From NCBI GenBank assembly GCA_004554085.1, contig SFNY01000036.1:1-23904 (forward strand): 23,904 bases of DNA, given 5' to 3'. Of this stretch, positions 22,148-23,904 are shown one piece after another (positions within the stretch are counted from its first letter, which is position 1; every line of letters begins with the position of its first letter). Source of the stretch: Clostridiales bacterium. Its GTDB lineage: Bacteria; Bacillota; Clostridia; Christensenellales; Aristaeellaceae. Under the pieces are notes generated by a model. It worked only from the letters and a program-made list of their open reading frames with translations, was not told where the DNA came from and ran no database searches. Both the position numbers and the translations under genes were made by a program.

Positions 22148-22282
22148 TTATTGGTTTTTGATTCCCTTTTGGCTAATCCACGGCATCCCGCCGACCTCGT
22201 CGTCCACCGCGCAGCCGCAGGCATGCTGGAAATTCTGAATGGCTTTGCGCGTCTCCAGCTTGTGATCGATCTCCCGGCTCAA
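22148..22282 (-). pseudogene. Relic of a second peptidoglycan-binding domain downstream of the lysin
   Basis: Just past the lysin stop, in another frame, the translation reads 'LETRKAIQNFQHACGCAVDD', then 'EVGGMPW', ending at a TAA (22148-22150). This aligns with the intact PG_binding_1 domain within the lysin ('TEQAVERFQTAHGCLVDGEV'). No start codon with a ribosome site serves it. The simplest explanation is a frameshift or deletion that cut off the C-terminal part of a once longer lysin. Confidence 0.55.
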
Positions 22283-23289
22283 CCCTCCGAAGGAACAAAA
22301 ACATTTGTTGCCTCGACTGGCTCGCTGTACTTGCCGGAAACCCAGCCGTTCTGGCCGTTGTACACCACCAGATGCCAACCGTCTGCACTCTGCACGCCCT
22401 GGTAGTCCAGGATATCGCCCCGGTGCGCCACGCCCAGCTTCTTTCCGTCGGTATTCGGCGCAGTCCGCACGTAGCAGTTGCCGTTCACAATCTGCACATA
22501 GCGCGCATCCTTTACCGGGGCCTCCGCTTCCTCCAGCGCCTTTTCCAGCGCTGCCAGCGTCTCGGGGCCGACCTCACCGTCCACCAGGCAGCCATGCGCT
22601 GTCTGGAAGCGCTCCACGGCCTGCTCCGTCGTGTCGCTGAACTCGCCGACCGCGCCCCATACGCCGCAGTCGTAGCCCAGCGAGATCAGCATGGTCTGCA
22701 GCTCCTTCACGTCGTCGCCGGTCATGCCGTTTTTCAGGATGCGCTCGCCCAGCTTGTAGACGATGCTGACGATTTCCTCGCTGGCCTTTGCGCCGTCGCT
22801 GAGCACCACCACGGTGTGGCCCTTCGTGCGCGTGTCGAGGATATCGCCGCGCAGCAGGTGGTCGCTGCTCTTGCAGTGCGCGTCGTCGGTGAACTTGTCA
22901 AAGGCTCCTGTGGCCATGAGCTTCGATACCTCATTGGACGTAATGAAGTTGTCCACCTCGATGCCCGCATAGTGCACGCACACGCGCACCAGCGCGGAGC
23001 AGTCGGTGTTGACCTTCTTGGTCGTCAGCGCCGGGTCGAAGCCAAAGTCCTTCACATTGTTGAACAGCGTCAAGCGCGTGCCCTGGCTGTATCCGATATC
23101 GTTGTTCGCGCAGGCGCGCTCCATCGCCACTGCGATCCTCTCCCGCGCCGTTGCATCCTTCGCGCGCAGCACCACCCAGCCCTTGCTGTGCAGGTACCAG
23201 TTTTCCGTGGAGACCTCCCTGCCCCCATTCTGGTCGCCAGGGGTTGTGTTGCCGTAGGAACTCCTTGCAGAACCAATCAATACTGCCAT
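22279..23289 (-). CDS. Phage endolysin: NlpC/P60-type domain with peptidoglycan-binding and SH3 domains
   Basis: This 336-residue protein opens 'MAVLIGSARSSYGN...GGREVSTENWYLHSKGW', a start common to lysins of Firmicute phages. The catalytic domain (about 1-170) has 'NTDCSALVRVC' (Cys97), 'LLRGDILDT' and 'KGHTVVVL' (His158), consistent with a Cys/His peptidase of the NlpC/P60 class. A PG_binding_1 domain (about 183-252) and an SH3-type domain (about 264-324) follow. It would cut peptidoglycan to release phage. No signal peptide is present, and no holin gene lies in the 50 bp upstream. AGGAGG precedes the ATG. The tail 'ATNVFVPSEG' may be the product of truncation, given the domain relic downstream. 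Confidence 0.9.
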   Translation of the reverse strand: MAVLIGSARSSYGNTTPGDQNGGREVSTENWYLHSKGWVVLRAKDATARERIAVAMERACANNDIGYSQGTRLTLFNNVKDFGFDPALTTKKVNTDCSALVRVCVHYAGIEVDNFITSNEVSKLMATGAFDKFTDDAHCKSSDHLLRGDILDTRTKGHTVVVLSDGAKASEEIVSIVYKLGERILKNGMTGDDVKELQTMLISLGYDCGVWGAVGEFSDTTEQAVERFQTAHGCLVDGEVGPETLAALEKALEEAEAPVKDARYVQIVNGNCYVRTAPNTDGKKLGVAHRGDILDYQGVQSADGWHLVVYNGQNGWVSGKYSEPVEATNVFVPSEG

Positions 23290-23307
23290 GTGTTTCTCCT
23301 CCTTTTC

Positions 23308-23336
23308 ATTATAAAAGCCGCCCGGATGCGGCCCAA
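23308..23336 (-). promoter_or_regulatory. Possible lysin promoter overlapping a terminator-like hairpin
   Basis: Minus strand TTGGGC (23331-23336), 17 bp, TATAAT (23308-23313). Within it GCCGC...GCGGC (23317-23332) forms a hairpin followed by TTTTAT, so the 50-bp gap could attenuate tail-gene transcripts and start a lysin transcript. Confidence 0.45.
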
Positions 23337-23339
23337 TCG

Positions 23340-23738
23340 TTATTCAGTGACTTCGTTCCATCCGTACACGCTCGGCTCCCACACGTTGCCGTCAATGTCG
23401 GATACCCACGTCTTGCCGTTGTGCGTCACCTTGTCGCCCTTCGCATACGGATTCGTGCTGTCAGGCTGCTCCCACTCCGGGATGGTTTCCGGGTCAGGGA
23501 TCAGCACCTTTGCAAACAGCGAAGGAGCCGCATTCGGGGCCCAGTCGGCTTGCGAGGTATGATCCTGCAAAATTTTGTACAGCGTGCCGTCATGCCGCAC
23601 ACGCTGCCCGGTGGTGTAGGTCACGCCCTCGCGCCATGCGGGATAGATCGTCGGCACAGTCAGCGCCGTTTCATCCGTTGCAGCTTCGCGGAGCGTGACG
23701 AGCGCGTCCACAATCGCCTGCGCTTCCTCTCGCGTCAT
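23340..23738 (-). CDS. Phage tail-associated protein with carbohydrate-binding-module-like repeats
   Basis: A 132-residue protein. It opens 'MTREEAQAIVDALVTLREAA', then has two Trp/Tyr-rich units, 'YTTGQRVRHDGTLYKILQDH' and 'YAKGDKVTHNGKTWVSDIDG', each of the ChiC/CBM5-12-like pattern found in phage tail and baseplate accessory proteins. It ends 'VWEPSVYGWNEVTE'. It may bind host surface sugars. The ATG directly follows the stop of the upstream gene (TAAATG), with GAGGGGGTG as ribosome site inside that gene. Its place just before the lysin fits the late region of a phage. Confidence 0.82.
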   Translation of the reverse strand: MTREEAQAIVDALVTLREAATDETALTVPTIYPAWREGVTYTTGQRVRHDGTLYKILQDHTSQADWAPNAAPSLFAKVLIPDPETIPEWEQPDSTNPYAKGDKVTHNGKTWVSDIDGNVWEPSVYGWNEVTE

Positions 23739-23904
23739 TTAGAGCACCCCCTCGATCATGGTCAGCAGCTCGTCGCCGCTGATGCCCTGCTGCGCCGCTT
23801 CTTCGTCCGCCGCTTTCAGAGCATCGACGTTCGCCTGCACGTCCTCGCGCCATGCTTCGGGCACACTATCAATTGTGATTTCACCCGCATAGAGCTTTTC
23901 GGTG
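23739..23904 (-). CDS. C-terminal end of a small phage protein of unknown function (5' end beyond the window)
   Basis: The minus-strand frame is open from the window edge to the TAA at 23739-23741. The visible 54 residues read 'TEKLYAGEITIDSVPEAWRE', then 'DVQANVDALKAADEEAAQQG' and 'ISGDELLTMIEGVL'. It is acidic and helical. Small proteins of this kind often sit among tail genes of Firmicute phages, but I do not recognise a named family. The stop abuts the start of the next gene. Confidence 0.7.
   Translation of the reverse strand, partial: TEKLYAGEITIDSVPEAWREDVQANVDALKAADEEAAQQGISGDELLTMIEGVL

Overview
The window reads as a high-GC, low-redundancy Gram-positive chromosome, most likely an anaerobic gut-type member of the Clostridia. 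The pointers are AzlC/AzlD, a single-chain [4Fe-4S] L-serine dehydratase, a Mrp/NBP35 ATPase with an N-terminal cysteine cluster, DUF3783 and DUF4432 proteins, XRE regulators, strong AGGAGG-type ribosome sites, and many promoters close to TTGACA-17-TATAAT. This placement is an inference from gene content. No rRNA or marker phylogeny is available here.

Layout, left to right. (1) Positions 1-2617, minus strand: the N-terminal 872 residues of a large secreted protein built from tandem bacterial Ig-like (Big_2) domains; it runs off the left edge. (2) 2773-3830, minus: azlD and azlC, a branched-chain amino acid exporter. (3) 4049-6010, plus: a secreted L,D-transpeptidase with two peptidoglycan-binding and three SH3-like domains. 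Its terminator loop holds a 13-bp tandem repeat. (4) 6135-7422, minus: a Nudix hydrolase and a Mrp-type Fe-S carrier ATPase. (5) 7626-10795, minus: a polar amino acid ABC importer (solute-binding protein, permease, ATPase), followed by a DapF-fold racemase that resembles CntK/histidine racemases more than true DapF. (6) 11084-12945, plus: a MATE efflux protein overlapping an HD-domain hydrolase. (7) 13097-14074, plus: an XRE regulator fused to a six-helix membrane domain. (8) 14119-18145, minus: six close-packed genes (DUF4432 mutarotase-like, DUF3783, Nudix, L-serine dehydratase, small zinc-ribbon protein, GNAT acetyltransferase), probably driven by a perfect consensus promoter at 18195-18223. 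(9) 18312-19619, plus: an M18 aminopeptidase, divergent from that operon. (10) 19664-20722, minus: an XRE regulator with a long helical domain and a likely operator in its own promoter.

From 21003 the window enters a mobile element. A tRNA-Trp gene with a consensus promoter is followed, 47 bp on and convergently, by an AT-richer tyrosine recombinase. Beyond that come phage-type genes on the same strand: a NlpC/P60 endolysin with a relic second peptidoglycan-binding domain, a carbohydrate-binding tail-associated protein, and the end of another small phage gene at the right edge. The simplest reading is one boundary of a prophage integrated at tRNA-Trp, with the rest lying to the right.

I did not see a clearly new multi-gene defence, CRISPR or biosynthetic system. 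The points most worth following up are the CntK-like racemase paired with an ABC importer whose binding protein seems to lack the usual carboxylate-binding arginine, the recently duplicated and partly deleted Ig-domain array, the tandem repeat inside the transpeptidase terminator, and the tRNA-Trp/integrase/lysin junction.
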